From: Gemmatimonadaceae bacterium
Lineage (GTDB): Bacteria > Gemmatimonadota > Gemmatimonadetes > Gemmatimonadales > Gemmatimonadaceae
DNA length: 64,000 bases
Direction of reading: 5' to 3'
Assembly (NCBI GenBank): GCA_036504815.1
Contig: DASXUN010000012.1
Location: forward strand, 186,001-250,000
Every line of letters begins with the position of its first letter. The stretch's first letter is position 1. Below are positions 39,927 through 49,143 of this stretch, piece after piece. Below the pieces are notes generated by a model. It had not been told where the DNA came from, made no database searches, and worked only from the letters and a program-made list of their open reading frames with translations. Position numbers and translations under genes: made by a program.

Positions 39927-41212
39927 TAGGCCCCCTTCCCGTCAAGGAGATCGCTGCGCGTCGCGCCCGCCCGCATCCGGGCGACGTGGGCCCGATCCAG
40001 CCGCGAGTACGCCGGGCTCACGATCCGCCCGCGGTCCAGCACCCAGAACACGAGGATGACGAACACCACGTTCATCCCGAGGAAGGCGCCGCGATAACCG
40101 TAGCTGGTGCGTCCGAGTCCGGCCGCGTCGAGCGCGAGCACGAGACTGGCCACCGCCGCGATGTACACCAGCGCCATCGGCAGCAGGATCTTCCACCCCA
40201 GCGACATCAGCTGGTCGTAACGGAAGCGCGGCACCGTCCAGCGGATCCAGATGAACGCGAAGACGAAGAAGAACACCTTCGCGAAGTACATGCCCAGCGT
40301 GAGCAGCGTTTTCAGCCCCGACCACGGCGCGACGTTGTCCCAGTGCGTGAACGGGATGTCCCAGCCGCCGAAGAACAGCGTCACCATCAACCCGCTCGAG
40401 GTGATGATGTTGGCGTACTCCGCCAGCGGGAACATCGAGTACCGCATCGAGCTGTACTCGGCGTGGTAGCCGGCGACCAGTTCCGATTCCGACTCGGGCA
40501 GGTCGAACGGCACGCGGTTGGTCTCGGCGAGCGCGGCCACCGCGAAGATGAAGAAGGCCAGCGTGAGCATCAGCACGTTCCACGTCTGGCCCTGCTGCTG
40601 CGCGACGATCTCGTTCAGGTTCACGTTGCCGGCGAGCAGCAGCACGCAGACCGTGCTCATCCCCATGGCGATCTCGTACGAGATCATCTGCGCGGAGGCG
40701 CGCAGGCCGCCGAGGAGCGCGTACTTGTTGTTGGACGACCAGCCGGCGATGGTGAGCCCGTACACGCCCAGCGAACTGATGGCGAGGATGAACAGGAAAC
40801 CGACCGGCAGGTCCGCCACGGCCATGCTGATCAGGCCGACGCCCGGAATGGGAAGCGGCGCGCCGAAGGGCAGCACCGCCCAGGTGATCATCGCGGGAAT
40901 GAAGGCGAGGGCCGGTGCGAGGATGAACAGCGCCGTGTTGGCGCCCCCGGGCAGCGCTTCTTCCTTCATGAAGTTCTTCACGCCGTCGGCAATCGGCTGC
41001 AGCAGGCCCTGCGGGCCCACGCGGTTCGGGCCAATGCGGTCCTGAATCCAGCCGGCGACCCGGCGCTCGAGCAGCGTGGTGTAGGCCACGCACAGCATAT
41101 AGAGGCCGAACGCCACGCCGGCCTTGATCAACCCGAAGAGGATGAACATCCCCGTCGATGGCGGTAGCTGCGGGTCAGCGACCTGCAGCAGGAGTGACAG
41201 CGAATGGGTCAT
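39926..41212 (-). CDS. nuoH: NADH-quinone oxidoreductase subunit H
   Basis: Membrane subunit that forms part of the quinone chamber (428 aa, eight helices). Motifs: LLERRVAGWIQDRIGPNRVGPQGLLQPIADGVKNFMKEE, LAETNRVPFDLPESESELVAGYHAEYSSMRYSMF. The C-terminal soluble tail is a little longer than usual. Overlaps nuoG by 4 bp (ATGA). Confidence 0.97.
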   Translation of the reverse strand: MTHSLSLLLQVADPQLPPSTGMFILFGLIKAGVAFGLYMLCVAYTTLLERRVAGWIQDRIGPNRVGPQGLLQPIADGVKNFMKEEALPGGANTALFILAPALAFIPAMITWAVLPFGAPLPIPGVGLISMAVADLPVGFLFILAISSLGVYGLTIAGWSSNNKYALLGGLRASAQMISYEIAMGMSTVCVLLLAGNVNLNEIVAQQQGQTWNVLMLTLAFFIFAVAALAETNRVPFDLPESESELVAGYHAEYSSMRYSMFPLAEYANIITSSGLMVTLFFGGWDIPFTHWDNVAPWSGLKTLLTLGMYFAKVFFFVFAFIWIRWTVPRFRYDQLMSLGWKILLPMALVYIAAVASLVLALDAAGLGRTSYGYRGAFLGMNVVFVILVFWVLDRGRIVSPAYSRLDRAHVARMRAGATRSDLLDGKGA

Positions 41213-42738
41213 GCGTTCACCCTCGCACCGGGCGCCACCTGCCCCTTGAGTCCGACCGAGTCATAGCTCATTCCGCTGAAGGCGCCCTCAGCCTTGGCCA
41301 TCGCGGCAAACACCGCCTCGGCCGAGTCGTACGCGCCAGTCTTGCCGGCAGCGGCGGCGAGGCCCGCCAACGCCATCCAGCTGGCGCGGGCATAGCCCGG
41401 CGCCGGACGCGCCTGCAGGTACCGCTGCACGCGGCCACGGAGGTTCGTGAAGGTCCCCTCCTCTTCCGCGAAGTTCGCGATGGGGAGGAGCGTCGCGCTG
41501 GCCGGCAGCCCCTTGGGCGCCACCGTGCCGAGGAAGATGACCGTCTTGGCGCTGGCGAGGGCCGCGGTGTCGAGTCCCTCGCAATCGTCGCCGGCGATGA
41601 CGACCACCGCGCCGGCGCCGGCGAGCGGCTGGTCGGCGCGGCTGAAGCCGAGCAGTTCGGCGCCGGTGGCGTTGGGCGCGCGATCGGCGCGCAACGCGAG
41701 ATCGGCGACCCCTGGCAGCGGCGCTTCCGCGCCCGTGGCCACCCGGAACTTGCCGGTGCCCACTGCCTGTTTCAGGAGCCAGAGCGCTTCGTTGGAAAGC
41801 GACGCGCTGGCGACCACGGAGGCCGCCCCGCCCTTCAGCGCACTGCCGGCCTGTGCCAGCGCAGCTTCCCACGAAGCCGGCTGGCCCGCCACCACCGGTG
41901 TCTCCAGCCGGTCGTCGCGGTTCACCCAGTTGTAGTCCAGCCGCCCTTCATCGCACAGATAGAAGTGATTGACGTCGCTGTTCGAGCGCGGCTTCATCCG
42001 CACGAGCGCCTGGTCGCGCGTCTCGAGCGTGATGTTGCACCCCTGCGCGCAGTTGGGGCAGATGGACGCCGTGCGGTCCAGCTCCCAGGCGCGCGCCTTG
42101 TTGGCGAAGTCCTTGCTGATGAGCGCGCCCACCGGGCACAGGTCGATGACGTTGGCTGCCCACGGATGGGACAGGTCGTGATCGGGGGCGATGCCGATGT
42201 GCGCGCGGTCGCCGCGCTCTTCCACGCACAGCGCGCGGTCGCCGGCCACGTCGCCCATGAAGCGGACGCAGCGCGTGCACAGGATGCAGCGGTTGGTGAC
42301 GTACAGGACGTCGCCGCCGAAGTCCTCGGCCGGGTTGAAGCGCTTCGGCTCGCGATACCGCGAGTCGGCGCGCCCTTCCTGGAAGGTGTAGTCCTGCAGC
42401 TCGCACTCGCCGGCCTGGTCGCAGATCGGGCAGTCGAGCGGATGGTTGATGAGCAGGAGCTCCAGCACGCCCTTGCGGGCGTCGAGCGCCTTCTGGCTGT
42501 AGACGCTCACCACCTGCCCCTCGGCCACGGTCGTCGCGCAGGACGGCGCCAGCTTGGGCATCTTCTCCACTTCGACGAGGCACATGCGGCAGACGCCCGC
42601 GATCTTGAGCCCCGGGTGGTAGCAATAGTGCGGGATGAGCACCCCGGCGGTCTTGGCCGCCTCGAGGATGGTCATCCCCTCGGGGACGCTGACCTGGCGT
42701 CCCTCGATGGTCAGGTTGACGAGTTTCTGGTCGGCCAT
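41209..42738 (-). CDS. nuoG: NADH-quinone oxidoreductase subunit G
   Basis: Iron-sulfur subunit of complex I. The N-terminal 2Fe-2S ferredoxin domain has CYHPGLKIAGVCRMC; a His-Cys3 cluster region (HPLDCPICDQAGECELQ) and two 4Fe-4S motifs (CILCTRC, CPNCAQGC) follow. At 509 aa it is shorter than E. coli NuoG (about 910 aa): the molybdopterin-like domain is truncated, as in several other bacteria. The ATG at 42,738 shares one base with the nuoF stop. Confidence 0.95.
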   Translation of the reverse strand: MADQKLVNLTIEGRQVSVPEGMTILEAAKTAGVLIPHYCYHPGLKIAGVCRMCLVEVEKMPKLAPSCATTVAEGQVVSVYSQKALDARKGVLELLLINHPLDCPICDQAGECELQDYTFQEGRADSRYREPKRFNPAEDFGGDVLYVTNRCILCTRCVRFMGDVAGDRALCVEERGDRAHIGIAPDHDLSHPWAANVIDLCPVGALISKDFANKARAWELDRTASICPNCAQGCNITLETRDQALVRMKPRSNSDVNHFYLCDEGRLDYNWVNRDDRLETPVVAGQPASWEAALAQAGSALKGGAASVVASASLSNEALWLLKQAVGTGKFRVATGAEAPLPGVADLALRADRAPNATGAELLGFSRADQPLAGAGAVVVIAGDDCEGLDTAALASAKTVIFLGTVAPKGLPASATLLPIANFAEEEGTFTNLRGRVQRYLQARPAPGYARASWMALAGLAAAAGKTGAYDSAEAVFAAMAKAEGAFSGMSYDSVGLKGQVAPGARVNA

Positions 42739-44045
42739 CAGCCCACCGCCACGGTGGAGGATCGCTTGCCGGTGATGAGCGCCTCGAACTCGCCGCGGAA
42801 GCGCGTGATCCCGCTGGTCACGGGGGCGCCGCACGAGTCGCTGAGCACGCAGATCGTCTTGCCGGTCATGTTCTCGGTCAGCTCGAAGATCGTGTCGAGG
42901 TCCTCGAAGGTCCCCTGCCCGGCCACGATGCGCTCGAGAATCTTGGTCATCCACGCGGTGCCTTCGCGGCACTGCGTGCACTGGGCGCAGCTCTCGTGGG
43001 CGTAGAACCGCGCGAGGCGGGCCAGCTGCTTGGGCATCGACTGCGCGTCGTCGAAGATGATGACGCCGCCGGAGCCCAGCATTGTGCCGAACTCCATGAA
43101 GCCCTCGTAGTCCATCTTCACCTGCTCGGCTTCCTCGATGGTGATCACCGGCACCGACGAACCGCCGGGGATGATCGCCTTGAACTTCCGTCCGGGCAGC
43201 GGGCCGCCGCACAGGTCGTAGAGGAATTCCTTGAACGGGAAGCCCATCGGCACTTCGTAGTTGCCGGGGCGCGCGACGTTGCCGCAGACTGAGAAGAGCT
43301 TGCTGCCGCAGCTCTTGGGGCTGCTCAGGCACATCGCCTTGTACCACTCGGGGCCGTTGTTCAGGATGTGCGGCACCGCGGCGAGCGTCTCGACGTTGTT
43401 GATCGTCGTGGGCATGCCGAAGAGGCCGGCCACCGCCGGGAAGGGCGGCTTGATGCGCGGGTTGCCGCGGCGCCCCTCGATGGAGTTCATCAGGGCCGTC
43501 TCTTCGCCGCAGATGTACGCGCCCGCGCCGCGATGGACCCAGATGTTGACCGTCTTGCCCGAGCCGCAGGCGTTTGGGCCGATCACGCCGGCCTTCCGCG
43601 CCTCCGCCAGCGCCGCTTCCATCACGGCGATGGGCTCCGTGAACTCGCCGCGGATGTAGATGTAGCACGTCTCCGCGCCGATCGCGTGAGCGGCGATCGC
43701 GCACCCTTCGATGAGGGCGTGCGGCGTCCACCGCATGATCTCGCGGTCCTTGAACGTGCCGGGCTCCGATTCGTCGGCGTTGCAGCACAGGTAGTGCGGC
43801 TTGCCGTCGCCGAGCTTCATGAACGACCACTTGAGGCCGGTCGGGAAGCCGGCGCCGCCGCGACCGCGGAGCCCCGATTCCTTGACGACGTTCTGGATCG
43901 CCACCGGGTCGGTGGCCAGCGCCTGCGACAGCGCCTTATAGCCCCCGCGCGCCTTCCAGCCTTCGAGCGTGCGCGCCTCGGGATCGCCGAAGTACTTGCT
44001 CAGGATCGGCGTTTCGCGCGGGTGGGATTTGTGGGGATAGCCCAT
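42738..44045 (-). CDS. nuoF: NADH-quinone oxidoreductase subunit F
   Basis: NADH-binding flavoprotein with FMN and cluster N3. Motifs: GLRGRGGAGFPTGLKWSFM (FMN/NADH site), CNADESEPGTFKDR, YICGEETALMNSIEGRRGNPRIKPPFPA, and the 4Fe-4S site ESCAQCTQCREG. The length is 435 aa. Unlike all other nuo junctions, it is separated from nuoE by 105 bp filled by tandem repeats. Confidence 0.97.
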   Translation of the reverse strand: MGYPHKSHPRETPILSKYFGDPEARTLEGWKARGGYKALSQALATDPVAIQNVVKESGLRGRGGAGFPTGLKWSFMKLGDGKPHYLCCNADESEPGTFKDREIMRWTPHALIEGCAIAAHAIGAETCYIYIRGEFTEPIAVMEAALAEARKAGVIGPNACGSGKTVNIWVHRGAGAYICGEETALMNSIEGRRGNPRIKPPFPAVAGLFGMPTTINNVETLAAVPHILNNGPEWYKAMCLSSPKSCGSKLFSVCGNVARPGNYEVPMGFPFKEFLYDLCGGPLPGRKFKAIIPGGSSVPVITIEEAEQVKMDYEGFMEFGTMLGSGGVIIFDDAQSMPKQLARLARFYAHESCAQCTQCREGTAWMTKILERIVAGQGTFEDLDTIFELTENMTGKTICVLSDSCGAPVTSGITRFRGEFEALITGKRSSTVAVG

Positions 44046-44052
44046 GGATTCA

Positions 44053-44090
44053 GACGGTAGACGGTAGACGGCAGACGGCAGACGGCAGAC
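44053..44090 (+). repeat. Heptamer array upstream of nuoF (GACGGTA/GACGGCA)
   Basis: Five consecutive 7-bp units (two GACGGTA, three GACGGCA) plus GAC, placed just 5' of the nuoF start codon, in its leader. On the coding strand the unit reads TGCCGTC or TACCGTC. Confidence 0.95.
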
Positions 44091-44106
44091 CGGCCCAACG
44101 AAGTAC

Positions 44107-44150
44107 TGTTGTCTCTCTGTTGTTTCTCTGTTGTCTCTCTGTTGTTTCTC
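44107..44150 (-). repeat. Period-11 array directly after the nuoE stop
   Basis: Four 11-bp units alternating between two versions (plus strand TGTTGTCTCTC and TGTTGTTTCTC). The array abuts the nuoE stop codon exactly. On the minus strand the units read GAGARACAACA, so the transcript is purine-rich and low in GC compared with the neighbours. Confidence 0.95.
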
Positions 44151-44702
44151 TTACGCATATCGCTGGAGAATCTCGGGCACTTTCTCCACACTCACACTGT
44201 CGATGAAGTCGTCGTTGACCATGATTGGCGTTGCAAACCCGCACGCCCCCAGGCACTCGACTTCAATCACGGTGTACTTGCCGTCGGCCGAGGTGAGGCC
44301 CAGCTCGCCGCAGCCGGTCTTCTCGAGGAAGGCCTTCACCACGTCCTCGGCGCCCATGCAGTTGCAGCAGGACGTCGTGCAGACCTGGATGAAGAACTTT
44401 CCCACCGGATGCTGGTGGTACATGGTGTAGAACGTCACCACGCCCTTCACGTAGGCGGCGCTCAGGCCAAGCACGTCGCCCACTTCCTTCATGGCGTGCT
44501 CGCTGATCCAGCCCCGCTCGTCCTGCACGATCCAGAGCGCGGGCAGGAGGCCGGCCTGCCGGGTGGGATAGCGCGACAGGATGTCGTCGAGCTTGGCACG
44601 CGGCGCGGAGCCGGCGGTGAAGACCGGCACGTAGGGCTCGTCGTGGTGACCGTGCGGGGGCTGCACAACCGCCCCGCCGGACGCGGATGGACCGTGGCTC
44701 AT
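44151..44702 (-). CDS. nuoE: NADH-quinone oxidoreductase subunit E
   Basis: Thioredoxin-fold subunit with 2Fe-2S cluster N1a. Cluster cysteines appear in QVCTTSCCNCMGAED and CLGACGFATPIMVNDDF. The N-terminus carries a short Gly/His-rich extension before the conserved LDDILSRYPTRQAGLLPALWI. The length is 183 aa. ATG overlaps the nuoD stop (ATGA). Confidence 0.96.
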   Translation of the reverse strand: MSHGPSASGGAVVQPPHGHHDEPYVPVFTAGSAPRAKLDDILSRYPTRQAGLLPALWIVQDERGWISEHAMKEVGDVLGLSAAYVKGVVTFYTMYHQHPVGKFFIQVCTTSCCNCMGAEDVVKAFLEKTGCGELGLTSADGKYTVIEVECLGACGFATPIMVNDDFIDSVSVEKVPEILQRYA

Positions 44703-46006
44703 CTGTCAATCTCTCCCATCACGATATCAATCGACGCGTTGATGGCGATCACGTCGGACAGCAGGTGGCCCTCGACCATCTTGGGGATGGCGGCGAGGTT
44801 GACGAACGACGGCGGCCGGATGCGCCAGCGCACCGGCTTGGCCGACCCGTCGGACACCATGTAGTAGCCCTTCTCGCCCTTCGGGGCCTCGACGGCGACG
44901 TACGCCTCGCCGGTCGCCGGGCGCGGCCCTTCCATCACGTTCTTGAAGTGATGGATCATGCTTTCCATCTCGCTGGTCGCCTTGTGCTTCGGCGGCAGGA
45001 TGACGCGCGGGTCGTCGACGTTCACCGGCCCGTCGGGAAGGCGCGCGATGGCCTGCTCGAGGATGCGGATGGACTGCCGCATCTCCTCCATGCGCACCAG
45101 GTACCGGTCGTACACGTCGCCGTGCACACCCACCGGGACCTCGAAGTCGTACGTCTCGTAGTCGAGGTACGGGAAGTCCTTGCGGAGGTCGTAGTCGACG
45201 CCGGAGGCGCGCAGCATCGGGCCGGAGAGGCCGTAGTTGATCGCCTCCTCGGGCGACATCACGCCGATGCCCACCGTGCGTCCCACCCAGATGCCGTTCT
45301 TCGTGACGACGCGGTCGCACTCGTCGAGCGTCTTCATGAAGGTGCGGACGAAGGCCTTGAGGCCGTCGAGCCAGCCGTCGGGAATGTCGGCGGCCATGCC
45401 GCCCACGCGCGAGGCGCTCGTCGTGAGACGCGCGCCCACCCACCCCTCGAACAGGTTGTAGACGTTCTCGCGCTCCTGGAACGACCAGAGGAAGGGCGTG
45501 TAGGCCCCGATGTCGATGCAGGTCGTCCCCATCCAGACGAGGTGCGAGATGATGCGCGACAGTTCCATGCCGATCACGCGCAGCACCGTGCAGCGGGGCG
45601 TGACCTCGATGCCGAACAGCTTCTCGGCCCCCATCGCGAAGGCGATGTTGTTGCCCACGCAGTTCAGGTAGTCGTCGCGGTCCGTCCAGGGAATGATCTG
45701 GTTGTACTGGCGGTACTCGCCGATCTTCTCGAAGCCGCAGTGCAGGTAGCCGATGTGCGGAATGCAGCGCACGACGGTCTCGCCATCGAGCTCGAGCACC
45801 AGGCGCAGCACGCCGTGCGTCGCCGGATGCTGCGGCCCGATGTTGATGAGCATGTGCTCGCCCTCGAGGTCGGGCTCGAGGCCCGGCGGGGCCTGCACCG
45901 CCAGGCCACCCGCCTCATTGGCGAAGAGCGGCACGCGCTGCGGCTTGCCGTCGGGGCCGATGCCCGTGGTCGAGAGTTCAACTTCGACAGTTCGCTTGGT
46001 GGCCAT
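44699..46006 (-). CDS. nuoD: NADH-quinone oxidoreductase subunit D
   Basis: 49-kDa-type subunit forming the quinone cavity (435 aa). Motifs: NIGPQHPATHGVLRLVLELDGE, HIGYLHCGFEKIGEYR, and CIDIGAYTPFLWSFQERE. It is separate from nuoC, unlike the fused nuoCD of E. coli. It follows nuoC after 3 bp. Confidence 0.97.
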   Translation of the reverse strand: MATKRTVEVELSTTGIGPDGKPQRVPLFANEAGGLAVQAPPGLEPDLEGEHMLINIGPQHPATHGVLRLVLELDGETVVRCIPHIGYLHCGFEKIGEYRQYNQIIPWTDRDDYLNCVGNNIAFAMGAEKLFGIEVTPRCTVLRVIGMELSRIISHLVWMGTTCIDIGAYTPFLWSFQERENVYNLFEGWVGARLTTSASRVGGMAADIPDGWLDGLKAFVRTFMKTLDECDRVVTKNGIWVGRTVGIGVMSPEEAINYGLSGPMLRASGVDYDLRKDFPYLDYETYDFEVPVGVHGDVYDRYLVRMEEMRQSIRILEQAIARLPDGPVNVDDPRVILPPKHKATSEMESMIHHFKNVMEGPRPATGEAYVAVEAPKGEKGYYMVSDGSAKPVRWRIRPPSFVNLAAIPKMVEGHLLSDVIAINASIDIVMGEIDR

Positions 46007-46009
46007 CGG

Positions 46010-46705
46010 TTATTCTCCCGTCGACTCGCCGCCCTTGATGCGGGCGCGCATGTCCTGCGGCAGGTCGGCGTAGGCGTCGGCGACCGAGAGTTCTTCCATC
46101 GAGTAGCGGGCCTCGGGGTTGGCGGCGAGCGCCTCGCGTAGCTGCTGCGCGCGACTGAAGCGCCCGCGCAGCGGGAAGTCCTTGCGCAGCGGATACCCTT
46201 CCGCGTACTGCTCCCACATCAGGATGCGACGCAGGTCGGGATGCCCCTCGAACCGGATGCCGAACATGTCGAAGCATTCGCGCTCCAGCCAATCCGCGCC
46301 CTTGTAGATGTCGTAGATCGACGGCGCCGTGAGCGGCGCCCCCTTCTCGATGAGTCCCTTGAGGCGCAGGAAGCGGCGGGACTTGAGCGACCGCAGGTGC
46401 CAGATGACCTCGATGGGCAGTGCGCGATCACGGAACTCGACGGCGGTGACGTCCGAGAGATACTCGTAGCTCTGCTCCGGATCGTCGTGCAGCCACTGGA
46501 TGATCGCGAAGGCCTTCGCCATGTCGACGACGACGTTCGTCTCGCCCCAGACGACCTCGACGCGCTTGATCGCGTCGCCGAACTTCGCGCGCAGGGCGTC
46601 GGCCGAGGGATTCACCTCGCCACCGCGATTCGGCACGTGCCTCGGCGTGGCCGGCGCCGGCAGGTTCGGCGCGCTGCCGGCCCGGACGACGGTGAATTCG
46701 CTCAC
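46010..46705 (-). CDS. nuoC: NADH-quinone oxidoreductase subunit C
   Basis: 30-kDa-type subunit of the peripheral arm (231 aa). The signature is [26 protein letters not shown] followed by [10 protein letters not shown]. About 30 extra N-terminal residues are Pro/Ala-rich. The GTG at 46,705 overlaps the nuoB stop (GTGA); there is no sensible ATG nearby. Confidence 0.95.
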   Translation of the reverse strand: MSEFTVVRAGSAPNLPAPATPRHVPNRGGEVNPSADALRAKFGDAIKRVEVVWGETNVVVDMAKAFAIIQWLHDDPEQSYEYLSDVTAVEFRDRALPIEVIWHLRSLKSRRFLRLKGLIEKGAPLTAPSIYDIYKGADWLERECFDMFGIRFEGHPDLRRILMWEQYAEGYPLRKDFPLRGRFSRAQQLREALAANPEARYSMEELSVADAYADLPQDMRARIKGGESTGE

Positions 46706-47325
46706 TGTCCGCTCCGCGTCTGTGGAATGGAGTTGCCGAACGCCTGGGAGAGCTTGTCGATGCGCGACGGCGGGATGTAGAGCTGGCTCGCCGGATCGGG
46801 CACCATCTCCTCGCGCGGCGTGGACGACATCGTCTCCTTCATGACCTTCTTCTGCAGCATCATGATGGCGTGAATGAGCGCCTCGGGACGCGGCGGGCAT
46901 CCGGGCACGTAGACGTCCACCGGGATGATGGTGTCGATGCCCTGCGTGACGGCGTACGTGTCGAACATGCCGCCCGTCGAGGCGCAGGCGCCCATCGAGA
47001 TGGCCCACTTCGGCTGCGGCATCTGCTGCCAGATGCGGCGCAGCACGGGCGCGAGCTTGAATGGAACGCGCCCCGCGCAGATCAGGACGTCAGCCTGGCG
47101 GGGCGAGAATCCCATGCGTTCCATGCCGAAGCGCGCGAGGTCGAACTTCGAGGCGGCCGATGCCATGAATTCGATCGCGCAGCAGGCGGTGCCGAACGGC
47201 ATGGGCCAGAGCGAGTTGGCGCGGCCCCAGTTGACGAGGAAGTCGAGCCGCGTGGTGATCCAGCCTTCGCTGTGCGCGGGATCCACCGAGATCACATTGG
47301 GTGCGGGGGCGTCGATCAATCCCAT
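46702..47325 (-). CDS. nuoB: NADH-quinone oxidoreductase subunit B
   Basis: PSST-type subunit carrying cluster N2, the last iron-sulfur centre before quinone. Key segments: [66 protein letters not shown] and [17 protein letters not shown] with the cluster cysteines. The ATG at 47,325 is 10 bp inside the end of nuoA. The length is 207 aa. Confidence 0.97.
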   Translation of the reverse strand: MGLIDAPAPNVISVDPAHSEGWITTRLDFLVNWGRANSLWPMPFGTACCAIEFMASAASKFDLARFGMERMGFSPRQADVLICAGRVPFKLAPVLRRIWQQMPQPKWAISMGACASTGGMFDTYAVTQGIDTIIPVDVYVPGCPPRPEALIHAIMMLQKKVMKETMSSTPREEMVPDPASQLYIPPSRIDKLSQAFGNSIPQTRSGQ

Positions 47326-47720
47326 TGGAGAGCTCCCTTCTTCCAGACGTAGGCAAAGCCGGCGAGGAGAATGGCCATGAAGACCAGCATCTCGCCAAGC
47401 CCGAAGAACGAGATCTGGCCCGCGGGGCAGGCGCCGTTGACGAGCGGCACGGCGCACGAGAGCTGGCGATAGTACGCCGCCCACGGAATCATGAACACGG
47501 TTTCGATGTCGAACACGATGAACAGCATCGCCACCATGTAGAAGCGCACCGAAAAGCGTTCGCGGGCATCGCCCAACGGGGGCATGCCCGATTCATATGC
47601 CTGCTGCTTGACCGGCGACGGCCGGTGCCGCATCACGAGTTGCGAGAGCCCGATAATGGCGACCGCGGTGAGGACGGCGATCCCGAGCAGGAAGACGACG
47701 GGTATGTAGTTGCGATCCAT
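47316..47720 (-). CDS. nuoA: NADH-quinone oxidoreductase subunit A
   Basis: Three-helix membrane subunit (134 aa). It shows [44 protein letters not shown], the hallmark of NuoA with its conserved Glu and Asp. First gene of the operon, with a leader of about 44 nt after the promoter at 47,771-47,800. Confidence 0.97.
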   Translation of the reverse strand: MDRNYIPVVFLLGIAVLTAVAIIGLSQLVMRHRPSPVKQQAYESGMPPLGDARERFSVRFYMVAMLFIVFDIETVFMIPWAAYYRQLSCAVPLVNGACPAGQISFFGLGEMLVFMAILLAGFAYVWKKGALQWD

Positions 47721-48040
47721 GCCTTAAGTCCGCCTTCGTGAAGGAATTCACGAGCGTTCAATAAGATGGAAAACTAGGTATCGTGCGCGATGAGTGTCAA
47801 CGCACTGTTAATGATGTAGCATCAGGTTTTGCCCGAAGAAATGTCAGGGAATCTGATTCGACGTCACACCAAATGAATTGCGCATTTGCGCGACTGTCCT
47901 ACATGCCGCCAAGACTCCGTTTCCGCCTCGCTCCGTGGCGCCCTGCCCGCGGCGCGCCATAGGCGTCCAGCGCCACTCCCCCCTTTCTCCCGACTTGGCG
48001 AAAGGCGTAATTTCGCGCCAACCCCAACCCGCCCGCCCCC
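47721..48040. other. Divergent intergenic region between nuoA and dcd
   Basis: This 320-bp stretch holds no gene. The half next to nuoA is unusually AT-rich and contains the nuo promoter. The half next to dcd contains an imperfect hairpin at 47,995-48,021 (TTGGCG and AAA pairing with TTT and CGCCAA around GGCGTAA, with a CG bulge) in the likely dcd leader. No clear -35 was seen for dcd; TAATTT at 48,008-48,013 could be its -10. Confidence 0.6.
47771..47800 (-). promoter_or_regulatory. Sigma70-type promoter of the nuo operon
   Basis: Minus strand TTGACA (47,800-47,795), an 18-bp spacer and TAGTTT (47,776-47,771). The expected transcription start is about 47,764. The -10 is identical to that proposed for yceD. 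Confidence 0.65.
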
Positions 48041-48595
48041 ATGAGCATCCAGAACGACGCGTGGATCACCGAGATGGCCCAGCAGCACGGCATGATCGAG
48101 CCCTTCGAGAACTCGCAGGTGCGCTCGGGCGTGATCTCCTACGGCGTCAGCGCGTACGGCTATGACATGCGCGTGGCGCGCGAGTTCAAGATCTTCACGA
48201 ACGTCCTGAACTCCATCGTCGATCCCAAGGCCTTCGACCCCAAGAGTTTCGTGGAGTTCGAGGGCGACGTGTGCATCGTGCCTCCCAACTCGTTTGCACT
48301 GGCGCGCAGCGTGGAATACTTCCGCATCCCACGCGACGTGATGACCATCACCGTGGGCAAGAGCACCTACGCGCGCTGCGGCATCATCACGAACGTCACG
48401 CCGTTCGAGCCGGAGTGGGAAGGCTACGTGACGCTCGAGATCAGCAACACGACGCCGCTCCCGGCGAAGATCTACGCCAACGAGGGCATCGCACAGGTGC
48501 TCTTCTTCAAGGGGAACGCGCCGCCGGTGACGAGCTACAAGGACAAGAAGGGGAAGTATCAGGGCCAGGTGGGCGTCACGCTGCCGAAGATCTGA
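48041..48595 (+). CDS. dcd: dCTP deaminase
   Basis: Trimeric dUTPase-fold enzyme that deaminates dCTP to dUTP for thymidylate synthesis. Motifs: [72 protein letters not shown] with the active-site Ser, Arg and Glu. The length of 184 aa is usual, and the C-terminal [12 protein letters not shown] tail is the nucleotide-covering end. The stop shares one base with the next ATG. Confidence 0.97.
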   Translation: MSIQNDAWITEMAQQHGMIEPFENSQVRSGVISYGVSAYGYDMRVAREFKIFTNVLNSIVDPKAFDPKSFVEFEGDVCIVPPNSFALARSVEYFRIPRDVMTITVGKSTYARCGIITNVTPFEPEWEGYVTLEISNTTPLPAKIYANEGIAQVLFFKGNAPPVTSYKDKKGKYQGQVGVTLPKI

Positions 48596-49095
48596 TGCGC
48601 CGGCCGGTGCGCGTTTTCATCCGGTGCGCCGCCGCGGCGCTGCTGGTTGCCGCGCTGGCGCAGGCCGCGCGGGCGCAGACGACGACGGAGGAGCGCGCGG
48701 CCATCGCCGTCGCCGATTCCCTGCTCCGCGCGCTCTCAACGGGCGACGCGGCTACGCTCACGCGCCTGACGACGGATTCATCGATCGTCGGCTACTCGGC
48801 GTTCCGCAACGGCGCCGAGCGCGTCTCCATCCGGTCGTGGGCAAGCGATATTGGGCGCCTGGCCACGCTGCGCATCACCGAGCGTGGCTTCAACCCCACC
48901 GTGCATGTGCAGGACCGGCTGGCGCAGGTGTGGATGCCGTACGATCTCTACCTGGACGGCAAGTGGTCGCACTGCGGCGTGGACGCCTTCACCCTGCTCA
49001 AGGTCAACGGCGCGTGGAAGGTGGCGTCGCTCTTTTACACGATTGAGCAGCCGCCGGCGTGCCTACCCCATCCCAAAGGTCCGCCACGCCCCTGA
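48595..49095 (+). CDS. Secreted NTF2-like (SnoaL/DUF4440-type) protein
   Basis: A small exported protein (166 aa). Residues 1-28 form a signal peptide ([28 protein letters not shown] with AQA|Q-type cleavage). The rest has the layout of the NTF2-like/SnoaL family: an N-terminal helix AVADSLLRALSTGDAATLTRL, then beta strands ending in FTLLKVNGAWKVASLFYTIE, a typical DUF4440 end. No catalytic residues can be assigned. The ATG overlaps the dcd stop by 1 bp, so both genes share a transcript. It converges on the serpin gene with a 48-bp spacer. Confidence 0.75.
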   Translation: MRRPVRVFIRCAAAALLVAALAQAARAQTTTEERAAIAVADSLLRALSTGDAATLTRLTTDSSIVGYSAFRNGAERVSIRSWASDIGRLATLRITERGFNPTVHVQDRLAQVWMPYDLYLDGKWSHCGVDAFTLLKVNGAWKVASLFYTIEQPPACLPHPKGPPRP

Positions 49096-49143
49096 CGCCG
49101 ATCGGTTCGAATCGCGCGGTCCGCACACGGTCCCGCGTCTCGA

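Noticed and set aside
44053..44150. Possible CRISPR array before nuoF
   Set aside because: Units of 7 and 11 bp are directly tandem, without spacers and far too short for CRISPR repeats; no cas genes nearby.
49096..49130. tRNA-like TpsiC element (GGTTCGAATC)
   Set aside because: The flanking bases do not form a T stem, and no acceptor, D or anticodon arm is present.
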